DNA of 64,000 nucleotides, taken from contig CM060968.1 in assembly GCA_030765045.1 (NCBI GenBank), positions 105,197,904 to 105,261,903 on the forward strand, read 5' to 3'. Position numbers and translations under genes: made by a program. Within the stretch, counting starts at the first letter, position 1. Each line of letters starts with the position of its first letter. Under the pieces are notes generated by a model. The model was not told the origin of the DNA. It was given only the letters and a program-made list of their open reading frames with translations, and ran no database searches. The stretch is from Tenodera sinensis (taxonomy: Eukaryota > Arthropoda > Insecta > Mantodea > Mantidae). Shown here piece after piece: positions 10,785-22,317 of the stretch.

Positions 10785-11300
10785 AACAATCACATATCAC
10801 AGGAAGAAAAGCAAGCAGAGAAAGCTGTGTGAATGCATTTCTATGTCAATAGTAGAAAATTCTACGGATTGTATGTTGAAGGGCGAATTGACAAAGAAGT
10901 GTTTAAATTTATTTTGTTGTTTAACGACGCTGTCAATTGCCAGGATCACATCAGCGTCGCCGGTGTGCCGGAATTTTGTCCCGCAGGAGTTTTTACATGC
11001 CAGTAAATCTACTGACATGGAGCTGTCGTTTTTAAGCACACTTAAAAACCATCGGCCTAGGCCGGGTTTGAACCCGCGACCTTGGGATCAGTAAGCCAGC
11101 GTCTAACCAACTCAGCCACCCAGACCGACAACAAAGAAGTGTGATCGTGTTTCGTATGAAAATAAGAAGCAAAAGTGATTGTGTTTCATAAAAGAAAAGA
11201 ATGTAGAGAAAATCATGTAAGTGTAATGTGTTGCATTTCTATTTCAATCAAAGAATATTGTATGAACTGTATGTTGAAGGGCGAGTATATAGAGACAGAT
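10785..11300 (+). repeat. Satellite-like repeat (satA, ~120-bp unit), locus 1, interrupted by a SINE
   Basis: Two units are visible around the SINE at 10903-11130. Each contains GCATTTCTAT(G/T)TCAAT, GTATGTTGAAGGGCGA and AGAAAATCATGTAAGTGTAA or a variant. A partial internal duplication (GTGATCGTGTTTC / GTGATTGTGTTTC) lengthens the second unit. The same unit, inverted, occurs at 38690-39110 and 61490-61985. Confidence 0.8.
10903..11130 (-). mobile_element. tRNA-derived SINE (family S1), full-length with 12-bp target duplication
   Basis: On the minus strand the element starts with a tRNA-like head: an A-box-like TGGCTGAGTTGGTTAGACG and a B-box GGGTTCAAACCC, separated as in a tRNA. The body follows (GACAGCTCCATGTCAGTAG, CTCCTGCGGGACAAAATTCC, GGCACACCGGCGACGCTGAT) and ends GTCGTTAAACAACAAAATAA. 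ACAAAGAAGTGT is present at both 10891-10902 and 11131-11142, flanking the element exactly, so this is a target-site duplication. A second, head-truncated copy lies at 30125-30310. SINEs are transcribed by RNA polymerase III and moved by LINE machinery; the partner LINE is not evident here. Confidence 0.93.
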
Positions 11301-11514
11301 AGATTTGTAATGAATTTAATTTATCGCCTGTTATCTGTGGTGCAAAGATTTTTATTAAAATTGAAGTGCGTTGTGAAAGAACCAGATGGCTCCACTTTAC
11401 CTCATTTTGAGAAGAAAACGAATAAACATTTTACTTTTGTTTCCTTTACATGGAATAATCTTAAATAGATAGAAACAATATACATATATAGAATTAAGGT
11501 AATGTACATTAATT

Positions 11515-11905
11515 TGCTGGTTTTAAACCTATGCAGATGATTTAGTTATTATTCAAATCTCTGTAAATAATCTCCAGAGAGCAACTTATAAGTTCCATCA
11601 TCTGTGTAAAGAATATAACCTCAAAGTTTCTGTTGCTAAGGCGAGTCATGGCATTCTTATGTAAATACTCAGTAAGGGTTAAAATAGTTCCAGATAACCT
11701 TTTGAAACCAATTCCGTATTTTAATTATCTAGGATATAAAATGTCTTTTGATTATGACAGAGATATACAAAATAAAATAAATATCATCTAATGTGCAACA
11801 CTATAAGAAGAATGTTAAGAACAAGAATCGATACACAATTACATTTCATGGGATAATGGCAGCACCAGTATTGCCATATGGTAACAAATCCTGGTGTAGA
11901 AGTAT
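11515..11905 (+). pseudogene. RTE-like LINE reverse transcriptase relic
   Basis: A frame from about 11527 reads YADDLVIIQISVNNLQRATY then KFHHLCKEYNLKVSVAKAS, with YADD at 11530-11541, the catalytic motif of the reverse transcriptase. After a frameshift near 11665 a second frame reads VKIVPDNLLKPIPYFNYLGY then KMSFDYDRDIQNKI, which matches the 'F-YLG-----DRDIQNK' block of RTE-like elements. A third stretch near 11850 reads FHGIMAAPVLPYGNKSW, corresponding to the thumb-domain 'PVLLYGSE-W' motif. The order and spacing are as in an intact protein, but stops and frameshifts make it dead. No endonuclease domain is present. Confidence 0.82.
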
Positions 11906-13635
11906 ATAACTTCTAAACTCATTAAATTTTAAAGTATATAGTATGAAGTTTAAGATTATTTTAATAAGTGTAGAAGTAGGCCAAGGTTGCGTAATTCCGG
12001 GATAGTTTTGAATAAGCGTTGTGTAATGGTCATAAATGGACAAAAGATTCAAGAACGCCATTAGAATATTCTAAACATATTTTATCTGATTGAGAATTAA
12101 AAAGTTGTGTAAATATACTAAAAAATTGTAGAAATAAAGTTTGTGACGATGGTCCCTAAATGCATGATAGGATTCCTAAATCCATGATATTGGTATACTA
12201 ATTCATCCTTTCTCTGATTTCAAAAACAATGATGACGTATGTGCATTGATTCTCTTGACCTTCATCTACGTTACAAAATACAAACCGTTATTAACAGTAT
12301 TGCCGTTATGTTTACCTCCAATTAATTGTTTGAAATTAATTGAAAATTTTGTTTCTTTAGGGAGTCCAATGTTCACAAAATACACCACGAAAACAAGAAG
12401 CACACCTAAAAGATAAGCACACAAAATGATCGATCAGGGAAACCACGAAAAATCCAAGGTAAAAGTGGCCGGTCGACAGGAACTCCAGACCTCTCGAATG
12501 TGACCTCAGCCTTACTACGAAAACTCTCGCCCGCTAGGGATAATTGCTGATCATTATAGCATCCATGTGTTAATCCTTTCGTAAGAAACTTCATTTGTTT
12601 TATGTTTATCGCTTATGTTATCGTTTTTGTTTATACCTTGTTACTTGTGAAAATGAATCCAAAATTAACGAAAGATTAAGGATACGTATGACTAAAATTT
12701 TACGAAAATCGAGAAAAAATAAGTTTTGACTTTCATACCATAAAATAAGACTTTCATAAATGCGTAAAGGGTATAATTTGCTTTTTAATGCCATTTTTGA
12801 ATCCCCTACTGCTTCTTTAAATGTTGCATGGGTTTTATTGCCCTTTTCTTGCAATTGATATTTTAAGTAAGTACATATTTTTCTTGCTGAGCAGTTTTTG
12901 TACTGCAATAATGAAATTTGCTCACAGAGACAATAAATTAAAGTTGGTCTTAGTTTTATTGTCAAATGTATCTAAGCATGTATTTTTAATTTTCAACACA
13001 AAAATGACTATTTATAAACAAAAAGGTTTTTTAAGTTTAAAAGTGTTGGAGCCTAAACTAAAGGAAACACAGAAACGTAGGGTAATGTATGTATGGGGAA
13101 CCCAGAGTTATTTTAATAGACCAACATTTAAAATTTTTTGTCGCGAGGGACGGTTTTAGTATTTTAATAAAAATAAACAAATTGGATCACCTTTGTAATA
13201 TATTAAAGCAGAATGGATGAAACTTAAGCTTGTATTACACCTGTGGTATGAATTTAAAAAATATCCAGCATTATCAGTTCAGAATTTTAAATTTTCTGTC
13301 GTGAAAATTTCCTACTTCTCGGACATATGTCAAATTTATTCTAGTACACATGCCGGACTCAAATTATGTAATATAATTTTGTTACTAAGCTGCTCATTTA
13401 AGTAACAAATGCGACAGACAAATAAATGATATTTTAAAGTTGTATTTCTCTGTGCTAATTGCAGAAGTAAGCGACAAAGGAGTGGTGATATATTGTCAAT
13501 CGAATATTCGACAACTTTATTTTTTGTTTATACAACCATTTACTATACAGGAAAATGGTAGGGGAGGTTGTGGTTTACCTTAATGCCAAGAAGTCATCGT
13601 TAAAGTGAGCGAACTCATGCCCCTAACACCTTATA
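11906..13635. other. No recognisable gene
   Basis: The longest frames (12618-12965 minus, 12821-13159 plus, 112-115 codons) overlap each other on opposite strands and show no domain. No repeats shared elsewhere in the window were noticed. Confidence 0.5.
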
Positions 13636-14220
13636 CATTCTTTTGATAAAATTGACCGAGAAAAAATTATCGGAAATACACCCACTTAATTAAACCTATA
13701 AGAAATGCATATAATATAACTTATTTTAAACTCAACTCCCTAGTTATTTGGGTCAAAATATACTAATAAATCAAGGTGCATATTGTCACCCTTTAACATT
13801 TATTTGGACGATATTTTAAATAGAGGAAAAGCGGAAGCACCTGAACTAAAAATTTTAGCATACCTAGACGACCTCGTAATTGTATAAGATTGTGAGGAAA
13901 AGCTCCAAAAATCAGTTTACTTATTATATCAAATTGTAGAGGAATACAACTTTAAAATATACAAATCTGGATAAAATAAAATATCAGGAAGCTAAAAATA
14001 GATTGAATATGTATGCATTAATTTAAAAACTAGATGAATACATTATAAATGAAATGAATACCTGAATAGAATGATATACTGCCAAAAATAATCCTATCTT
14101 ACAATGCTAGAAGACGACGTGAACTTGGCAGAGATGGGATAAGGCCGGAAAAGGTCATTTGGCGTAAACCATGAAAAGAGGAAGAAGAAGACAAACAATT
14201 GCGGGTGAATGTACAGACAT
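13636..14220 (+). pseudogene. LINE reverse transcriptase relic (RTE-like)
   Basis: One frame, interrupted by several stop codons but without frameshift from 13642 to 13890, reads FDKIDREKIIGN (motif with the first catalytic Asp), later RCILSPFNIYLDDILNRGKA (the 'QGC-LSP-LFN-Y-DDI' block) and ILAYLDDLVIV with YLDD at 13861-13872 in place of YADD. The 3' part near 14100-14220 ('ARRRRELGRDGIRPEK') loosely resembles the basic C-terminal region of such proteins. The many stops show an old copy. It is more degraded than the relic at 11515-11905, and the two are not obviously one element. Confidence 0.75.
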
Positions 14221-14942
14221 ACGTTCATTCCTAGGTTTTAGGACAAATTCCTAGCCTACTCTGTTAAACTAAACCGTTTGGTATGTCTTACTTCTCGTAT
14301 TTAGCAAAATTTGGTAAATCGCAAATTTTACGAATCGCAAATAATGTCATAATGCTTTGTAGATGCAGGGCCTGTATTTTTTAGTTTGACGTTCTTTGTT
14401 CTGTTAGGTCACATCGCACAATGAATTAAATGAGTGAAATGATGCTCAAAGGAGCCACGAGTACATAGAGTTATCAATCTTCATCTTTCAGGATAAGAGA
14501 AAACCTTATCCAGGTAGCTTATCGTATCCGAGATTCAAAGTCAGGACATCTTGAATGCGAGAGATGGCACAGGGATTCTGTATCAATTTTATTCGTAAAC
14601 AAAATACATAGGTGGTGACAAATCACGATCAGAAAATGTCTCCAGTGATTTGTTCTGCAAGCGCACCACGCTCCTCGGTTGTTTTTGGTAGACAGGTTGA
14701 TTGCCTGTCGCTGGTTTATTCACAAGCTCTGTCTATGCACTCTCCGTGCTGAAAACATTGTTCACAGCTGTCGGCTCTTCTTCAACTGTCATTTGTTTTG
14801 TTCTACCGTGTATGTAGCTTCAGATGCCCTTACATTGTTTTCTTCCACCTACCTTGCAACAAAACAACAATAATAACAACTACCATGTGATGCTGTTACC
14901 ATAGCGGATCCGCTATGCTGTTACTATCAGTCACTGTGAAAA
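14221..14942. other. Non-coding, with a 16-bp perfect palindrome
   Basis: ATAGCGGATCCGCTAT at 14901-14916 is a perfect palindrome flanked by direct copies of TGCTGTTAC (14891-14899 and 14916-14924). Otherwise nothing is recognisable. Confidence 0.5.
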
Positions 14943-15472
14943 CAGTGATATTCGAGAGTTAGGAGAAGCGTTGCTTATCGATAAGTCCACCGTTTGCAAA
15001 AGGGGGGAGTTTGGGTTTAGCTCTTTCCACTATACGTACTCTTTGCCTCTCTTTAATCCCCAACTGTGCATTGTGCTGCAATGGCGGGTTGGTTACCTGA
15101 TTTAATAGCACTTTCAAATCTTACGCGATAAACATCTGTTTATTAGTGATTTCTTTGGTGCTGCTTACGTTTAACGAGTCTATGAATATTTGGCACAGCT
15201 TTAGAAAATATACTAAGTGACCGTCGTGTAACATATTGTGATAAAGACTTTAAATATACTTCAATTTGTAAACTCTGTTCATAAATATATGTACAGCTAT
15301 TATCACTCTTATACGCACTATTACTGCAAATGTCTTTTGTTCTATACTACTTTTTAATGGAATAAGCATTTTCAGAAATTACTTTACTGCGAATTTTCTT
15401 GTAGGTGCAAGGGGAATATGGGAATACAGTAGACTTTAAGGGATTTAAATTCCGTTCTCTTTGCAAGGAATG

Positions 15473-15523
<51 letters not shown>

Positions 15524-15835
15524 ATCAGTATTGACAAATTCAAACAAATAATGAATATGTCGGAAATAGTTCACTCTAAAGAAAAAAACAAGCATGTGAC
15601 ATACATTGTGTGTTCTGACGAGATCTACATTTGTTATTTAGGAAGCTTTTGCAATCTCTTGCTGTTTACCATTTATGCAAATATCATCACAGAATGAAGA
15701 GATCTTCTTAGGACATTTCCAGAAAATTAGAAACTTCCATGGAATCACTTGTTCGTGTCCGTCACTGAATACTGAGTGTCTGTCCCTCCGATTGAGGAGT
15801 AGGGTTCTCCAAAGAGAGAAGGTTGGACATCCCTG
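14943..15835 (-). mobile_element. hAT element relic, copy 2, with internal family A sequence
   Basis: The right end GGTTGGACATCCCTG (15821-15835) is the inverse of CAGGGATGTCCAACC and matches the CAGCGATGTCCAAAG end of copy 1 (4041-4055). A weaker CAGTGATATTC at 14943-14953 may be the other end. Between them lie the decayed transposase C-terminus (15020-15330), family A sequence (15345-15690) with a 49-base poly-A at 15473-15521, and a non-A stretch up to the terminus. No 8-bp target duplication is recognisable (TGTGAAAA versus TTTTATTT). Confidence 0.65.
15020..15330 (-). pseudogene. hAT transposase C-terminal relic, copy 2
   Basis: The minus strand near 15200-15310 translates to SDNSCTYIYEQSLQIEVYLK, parallel to SEYNSTYIFEQVFSKLNYVK of copy 1. 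The nucleotide match to 4060-4360 is continuous (for example CAATGGCGGGTTGGTTAC versus CAGTGGCGGGTTGGTTAC). It is frameshifted and shorter in reading frame than copy 1. It shows that the hAT relic is a repeated family rather than a single chance match. Confidence 0.65.
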
Positions 15836-18334
15836 TTTTATTTCATTATACACCAGACTGCGGCCCGTCGACCGAAGCTGCTTTTGTTTGGACTAACTAC
15901 AAGCTTAAAATGTATGTAAATAAATAGAAACGGTTCGGTTTTGTTAGGTGCACTAATTTACCACTATAAATTCGAACACTTAGCGAAAAACAGAGGGTTA
16001 AAATCTCTTCTTCCGAAAACAGTAGGTTTCACTTTTCTTTCTGCGGAGCGAATGTGTTTGGAAAAGTCTTTACACGCCACTCGCGTCCCGCATTGTGCTC
16101 CTCGAAAAGAGAGGGGCGGGAATGGTCAAAATAATGACTAACGATGATTGTTGATGACGTGGCGTGTGAGGAGTGCAGGATAACTGCTTTAATTGTTTCT
16201 AATTGATGCGAAGGTCGCGCGGTATCCTTTAGGAGCGGGAGGAGACGGCAGGGGTGCCAACTGTGTCATCTCGAAATGTGGGTAAAGGGGTTGTTTTCTG
16301 CTCACAACTGTGCGTAGTAAATTGTAAATAGCATGAAGCTTGGATACTATGCATGCAGTTAACATGCATAAGATAATTGCCAAGATATTTAAATTAAACA
16401 GCTGAAAGAAAGTAACATTTAGCTAGCGCATTCTTACACACTTTAAAGTTAACGATTGGTATACATACATTTCATACCCAACACACGTTGGATGCAAAAT
16501 ACTTTTGTCCTGAATGCATCAGACGCAATATAATAGTTCGTGTTTCTTTAAAATGTTGCATCAAAGGAATATAGATGGCGCTGCAGATTTTGATAGGATT
16601 TAAAATAAATTTGAAGTACACAAAGTGATTAAAATAAATCGATGTGTTTTTTCCTTATATGTAATTATAGTTAAATTTCCTTATTCTGAGGATTTTCGGA
16701 TTGCAACACATTATAGCAAATTATCTCTTTGATACAGTGACTTTTAATGAATTACACTATTATACAAATGGACATGTTATTAGTTATGACGTAGTTGTGT
16801 GCGGGGGGGGGGCGTGGGAGGTAGAAAGAGAGGAAGAGGAGGGAGAGGGGGAGAGCTTTTTTAAGGTAAGTGATCTGAGCATACTGAAATTAGACCTTAG
16901 CGATTTAAAGTTCTTTTTGTCACTTTAGAACGGTTACTGAGTGACTTGCAGTCCAAATGAGCAAATTGCACGGGTCAATGAGTGTTAGAAATGTATTAGA
17001 AGCTCTCTCATTTTCATCATACTTGTTGCCAAATTGGTGTTCATTAAAAGAAAAGTTTTCCCTAAAACAATTTGAATTCGCACCATTCTGCAATAACTTG
17101 CTGGCAGTATGTTTGAAAACAAAGCTTGTGTCAACGGCATCTATCGTCAGCAACTGGTGTTGTGTGCTTGATCCAAGAAACGGAACAGTTATCCTAGGGA
17201 GGGCTACAGACTACAGCTTGTGTTAAGAATCATTTAGTCGTGAATAGAGAGTAATTCGTGATTTATTTTGTTCGTATGTGTGCTCTTCAATTTGTGAACA
17301 TTTGAGCATGATTTGGACACTGGGTTACTTAATATTAAAGCCAATGTAGGTGAAGATTTGCGCTATTCTAGGACGAAGGTATGTGCACACACAGTGTAAT
17401 CCATGACGTCACGACATGAATCAGAGCTGTGGTAGTAAACAAAACGTAATTTCCCTTGTTGCAACAAAAATGAAATAAACTGTTGTGTGATCGACAAACT
17501 CTCAGTATTACGAGTGTTAAAATGTATAATGCATTCCAAGATTAAAACTTATGAAAGTGAATCTTGGCCGTGTCGTAATACTTCAAACAAAAGCTTTGTT
17601 GGTCTTTTTTCAAAACAAAAGTAAGTCTGGAATTCCAACAGTTATGACGTTTCAAATAACGTTTAGCCTTGTAATCATATAATATGAGAAAAACAGAGAC
17701 ATTTGCAGTAAATGTAAACTTGCTGTGGCCAAAACGCAATCGAGGCTCGTGACGAGGTACACTAGAGGAGGTTACCCAATTTATCGAATTTCCTTCACTG
17801 CTCTAAGCAGAGAGCGGAGATGTGACCATTCTTGACCGCTCTCCGCGCTGAGTCTTCCGAAGTAATGCGAGTGAGATAATACTGGGTTAACTGTGTGAAA
17901 TAGTACATATCCCAACAAGCCAATCTCCTTCTAAGAGAACTTTTCTATGAGTGTAATTGTCCGCGGACTCTGTTACTGTCCGCATTCCATCAAAATCTGT
18001 ACCAGTTTTCATTGAACCACATAATGAGCAGATTCCCCTGCCAGAATCGTCACTCTTCCAGACTTCCAGTCTAAACCATGTCATTCTTTATGTTTCGTTT
18101 CTCCCTAAGTATATTACCCCAGTAAAATTCATTTCCTGGACTCGGAGAAGGTTTAACTGTACAATCCAATCGCATTTCTGGTTGGTTGATGTCTGCTAAT
18201 TTTATTTTGACAGCTCTCCGTATGTTTTTATGCAAAGTATTATACCTACATGTTAATTAGGTTAGTGTATAATCAATGCATATGTGAGCTGTGGCTTGTA
18301 CTTGCATGATTTCTTTCGGAGTTCGCGGTTATGT
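15836..18334. other. No recognisable gene; G-rich and CpG-bearing patches
   Basis: There is a G-rich run at 16803-16855 (GCGGGGGGGGGGCGTGGGAGG and GGGAGAGGGGGAG) and CpG-bearing sequence at 16070-16275. Frames of 60-89 codons (for example 16957-17226 plus) lack domains. A short inverted repeat AGAGCGG...CCGCTCT lies near 17811-17845. Confidence 0.5.
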
Positions 18335-18347
18335 GCCTGGGGTTATT

Positions 18348-18550
18348 GTGTGTTTGTGTTTGTAGTGTTTAACGCCCGCTTTTACTACTACTGCACCGCA
18401 GGCGGTGACACTAATGATACATGGAATGAAGATGGAGCACCGGTGGAATGAGATGGCGGGGGAAACCGGAGTACCCGGAGAAAACCCGCCCTGACGCCGC
18501 TTCGTCCACCACGAATACCACATGCGGGTCCCTGGGATCGAACCCGGGCC
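18348..18550 (-). mobile_element. tRNA-derived SINE (family S2), 5'-truncated, with 13-bp target duplication
   Basis: GCCTGGGGTTATT flanks the element exactly, at 18335-18347 and 18551-18563. On the minus strand the element starts inside the tRNA-like head at the B-box (CGGGTTCGATCCCAGGGA), then runs through CCGCATGTGGTATTCGTGG, TTTCTCCGGGTACTCCGG, CACCGGTGCTCCATCTTC and ends AGCGGGCGTTAAACACTAC with a CAAACA-type tail. The A-box half of the head is missing. A copy that keeps the head is at 46386-46612. Confidence 0.93.
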
Positions 18551-18599
18551 GCCTGGGGTTATTCTCTTTGAACGTGCATATGTACTTCACCTAGAAGCC

Positions 18600-18602
18600 T
18601 CG

Positions 18603-18649
<47 letters not shown>

Positions 18650-18960
18650 TTAATTTTCTCTATCACGTACAAAGAAAGCTAAATATAATCTTCGGCGGAT
18701 TTTGAATCTTTTCTAGGACCTTTTGAGGCGTGAGTTTCACTGCCAACCGCCGCTCATTATGTCTTCCCCTTAGATTTTAGCCGCTTCAAACGCGTGACCT
18801 TCAATACTCTGCTACCACAGATTATAAGAGTTCTGTATGACAAATTGAATGCACTAACTCACCTCTTTCTATTTTAGCCAATAAGTTTGAGAGTGTAAAC
18901 ATGTATTTCGTTTTCTAACCCTTGTTTCGGTTATTGGTCGGGTGATTTAACTAAGGGCCA
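18600..18960 (+). repeat. Dispersed repeat P2, copy 1, with (AT)n
   Basis: An AT tract at 18606-18646 is followed by sequence that matches 26674-27125: CCTTTTGAGGCGTGAGTTT / ATTTTAAGGCGTTAGTTTT, CCCCTTAGATTTTA, AATGCACTAACTCAC / AATGCACTCACTTTAC, and TATTTCGTTTTCTAACCC / TATTTCGTTTCTTCGAC. Same orientation, moderate divergence. Class unknown. Confidence 0.75.
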
Positions 18961-19004
18961 GGCTTCGTATAACGACAAATAATACGACGTAGACCGGAGG
19001 TGCA

Positions 19005-19340
19005 GTGAGATTTGCTATGACACTCTTTGTACGTATTAAGAAGGCACTATATTCCGCCCAAAAATGTGATATTGACGAGATTTCGTTTTTAGGTACGTCC
19101 AAAAATGTCTGTCTCTCTGTAAAGAACACAGCTCAAAAACGAAAAGATGGTTAAACACCAAACTTGACATTCAAGTGTGACACAAGATTTTCAAGAAAAT
19201 CCTCTTACGCCAATCTACTCTTTACATAGATTTCCTTAAAAGTTTTTTTTTTTTTTTTCAAAACTATTTTTCACCAGTTTGATTAAAGGATGATATATTC
19301 AGTTACCTTTAAGAAGTCCTTCGCATCAAAATATTTCAAT
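19005..19340 (+). mobile_element. Family A repeat, divergent fragment without TG tract
   Basis: It shows ATATTCCGCCCAAAAATGTG, CAGCTCAAAAACGAAAAGAT, GTGTGACACAAGATTTTCAA and TCTACTCTTTACATAG in family A order. The TG microsatellite is absent. Confidence 0.65.
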
Positions 19341-19371
19341 AATTTATATAGGAAAAGCGTAATTTGTCCTA

Positions 19372-19540
19372 GGACGAAGGGGTGACATCGTTTTCCCCCG
19401 CTACTCATTGCTCCATCATCACCTTTCATGTCATCCATTTCATCTGCATTTCATAAAATGCTATCATACGTGGCGCTTGGCTGACCACCCTCTTCCAGGT
19501 CTTCACTCTGCGCATTTCATAGGTTCCTGTGCTCCCTGAA
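19372..19540 (+). mobile_element. SINE family S3, head-less fragment
   Basis: CATTTCATCTGCATTTCATA and GGCGCTTGGCTGACCACCCT match the 3' half of the S3 element at 45372-45587 (GCATTTCATATCATCC, TGGTGCTTGGTTGACCACCC). The tRNA-like head is missing. Confidence 0.6.
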
Positions 19541-19964
19541 AGACGTTTGACCCTAGGCGGTGCCTTGTAACTCTTAGGGGGTGTAAGTCTTACTTAAGGG
19601 GAGTATAATCAGGCAAAGAAGGAAAAGAAGGCAATACAACACTGCCATTAAAAAAAAAATAATTTTTCATCTGTTTAAAATCTTGACACCTTTTATTTTA
19701 TTTTTTCTTTCTTTCAGCAATACACAGATCTTTACACCCATAGCAAATTTTGTACACAATATAATGTTAACATATATACTACGTTTCAAAGGAAATCTAA
19801 ATTAAATTCCAACGCGAGGAGTATTTTGAGTAGTAAAAAGTGTTTTGAGAAAAATTACGGTAAGACATTTACTAGTTTTTGCTAGCAGCATACTTAAGGA
19901 AGATGGCAGCACATGCTGCATTTCAATGTCTTTTCGTTTAATGACCACATTAGGAGCGTAATTC
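19541..19964. other. No recognisable feature
   Basis: AT-rich non-coding sequence. Confidence 0.5.
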
Positions 19965-20660
19965 GATTATAAAAATCTGATGTGTTGCACTCACACAACT
20001 TTATCTACTCCTGTACTAACTATGTATATATGCTTCATGTTTGTCGAGAAAAATGTTTGCAGAAACTATCTTATTGTTCGTTTTCTTGTACGCAGCAAGA
20101 GGAATGCGGGAATATAGGAGGCTTTGAGCGATAGTCAAATATTATAAAGCTTTGAAATTCCTTATTGCCCATTTGTGAAAAGTATAAGTATTGCAAAAAT
20201 CACACAAATAACAAGGAATATCTCCGAAATGGTTCAGTCTACAAATAGACATGGCCCGAAATAAATTGTGTTTTTTAGCAAGACCTTCATTTTCATATAG
20301 TAAGATTTGGTGTATCTCTTAGGGTTCACCAGTCATGCAAAAGTCATTCAGAGTAAACAGGACTACATGGGGTATGACCAGAAAATTTAAAATATGCATT
20401 AGTCATACAAATAACCTAAATATATGGCATTTTAATCAAAATCGTTAGAGCCACTTTCGAGAAAATCAAAATTTTCAGGAAAGTTCCCGTGTATTGGGTA
20501 GTTTAGGGTGGAGGAATTTTCTTCAAAATCTTCGTATTGCATCCTTGGAAGATATTAAACTTTAATACCAAATTTGGTTTTTAACCAACTTTTCGTTTTT
20601 TATGATGTTCACCAAGAACACATACATATATACACATACACACACACACACACACAAACA
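19965..20660 (-). mobile_element. Family A repeat, large 3' part
   Basis: It begins with the family A end (AAAAATCTGATGTGTTGCAC) and runs through all the body landmarks to ACCAACTTTTCGTTTTTTAT and a CA tract (20637-20656), where it stops. The ACTTTCTCTACT terminus is missing. Confidence 0.85.
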
Positions 20661-20884
20661 CACGCACATACACCATTGTCTCCTATGGAGTTCTGTATTA
20701 GGTTCATTTCGTTTTTTGTCCATTAATGTGTACCCTACCAGAAATCTTAGACATTTTGTTTCTGCAGGCTCTATTCTTTTGTTTGTTTGCTTAGAGTCCA
20801 TATTTCTGAGAAATACAATACTGTAGGCAGAGCTAATGATTTATAAAATTTTAGATGTTTTTGGCATTTTTGGTTAAAAACTCC

Positions 20885-20985
20885 TTAACATAAAATAAAG
20901 GAATAAGCGTTTGTAAGAATAGTTTGTACACGAGTAGAGAAAGTTAATTGAGCGTAAGGCATTAGATTTTTTCCCACATAAAAGT
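20885..20985 (+). mobile_element. Family A 3'-end fragment
   Basis: It reads AAAGGAATAAGCGTTTGTAA, ATAGTTTGTACACGAGTAG, then a diverged end GGCATTAGATTTTTTCC. About 100 bp only. Confidence 0.7.
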
Positions 20986-21411
20986 GTAAAACTTCATATG
21001 CGAGCAGTTGTGTAATGTGGTTTCTGCAGACTTGGTGGATGTACAGCACCAAAGTGTAATGTAAATCTAGGGCAGAGATGTGGAACGTGAATAAACAACT
21101 TTTTTACTCTAGCTCAGAGCTGCCAACACCAGGATCTTACGCTTATTTATAATATCAGAACCTATCATCATGTTACGCTAGACGAGGCTAAAGGTGCCAT
21201 AAAAGCCTACGTGACGGTATAAAAATTAAGCTTGTTTCATCTGATAGGAAACCGAAAACAAAACTAAGTGAATATTAGGAGGTAATATGGGTGTTATTGG
21301 TTATATCCGTTTTCGGTAAGAAACCTCTCGCCAAGTAACTGAAAGTAGGTTACTAGCGAGTATTTTGCGTCATGCCATTTCCTATAATGATTAATTTAAA
21401 AAAAAAAGAAA
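20986..21411. other. No recognisable feature
   Basis: Non-coding sequence between two family A copies. Confidence 0.5.
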
Positions 21412-22080
21412 TGATTATTGCTTTCTCTACTACTATAGTAAGTAGAGTATTGCATTCCACCGAAACATTCAATGTCCAGATTATATCTTTTGAGGCCCTC
21501 TGAATCAAAAAAGGCATTTTTAGAAAAAGGTCCGTGTGTGTTTGTGCATCAGTTTTTGAGCAGCGTAACTCAAAAACGAAAAGTCGGTTAAAAACCGAAG
21601 TTGGTTTGAAGGATGCGGCACTAAGATTTTGAAAAAAATCGCTCAACCCTAAACTTCCCTTCCATTTTGATTTTCTTGAAAAGGGCTTTAAAGATATTAA
21701 TTAAAGTGACATGTTTAAGATATTTTTATGACAAATAAAATGTATACCTATTACCTATGTAGTCCTGTTTACTCTGGATGACTTTTGTATAATTGGAAAA
21801 CCGTAAGAGATAGACCAAATCTTACTGTACAAAAGTGTAGATATCGTTAAAGCACACAATCTATGTTCGAATGAATTTTTTTGTAGAGTGAACCATATCG
21901 CAGATATTCCTTGTTATGTCTGTTAGCTTCGAAAAATTTAAGCATTCGTGAAATGGAACATCGTTGTTCATTTTGTATATGTTAAGCTGCAAAAAGAAGG
22001 GGATCTCATAGCTTCAAAAATTTAACTATTGTTTAAAGCCTACTGTATTATAATATTCCCCTTGCACGTAATAATAATCA
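21412..22080 (+). mobile_element. Family A repeat, nearly complete but lacking the last segment
   Basis: It starts TTGCTTTCTCTACTACTATA. The TG tract is reduced to a few repeats (21533-21546). Body landmarks AGTCGGTTAAAAACCGAAG, GATGCGGCACTAAGATTTTG and AGTGAACCATATCGCAG are present. It stops after AAGCCTACTGTATTATAAT. Confidence 0.85.
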
Positions 22081-22317
22081 CCTTTCCTTACATCCATTTC
22101 ATCATATTTCTCAATCTCACACAAGGATTAGGGCTGATTGTTCTCTCTGATTCAGTATCCCTCTGCTCCTCGAACGCCATCTAAATACAGCCGCGCTAAC
22201 TACTTGAAACATCACGAAAAGACCAAATATTTGAATAGTTCTTAACCAGTAACAACGGATATCTCGGAAACTAATAATGAAACAAAACATGTTTAAAATA
22301 AAGTGTGTTTCCACATT

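Noticed and set aside
18604..18646. AT tract considered as a promoter or origin
   Set aside because: It is a simple microsatellite at the edge of repeat P2, with the same arrangement at 26674.
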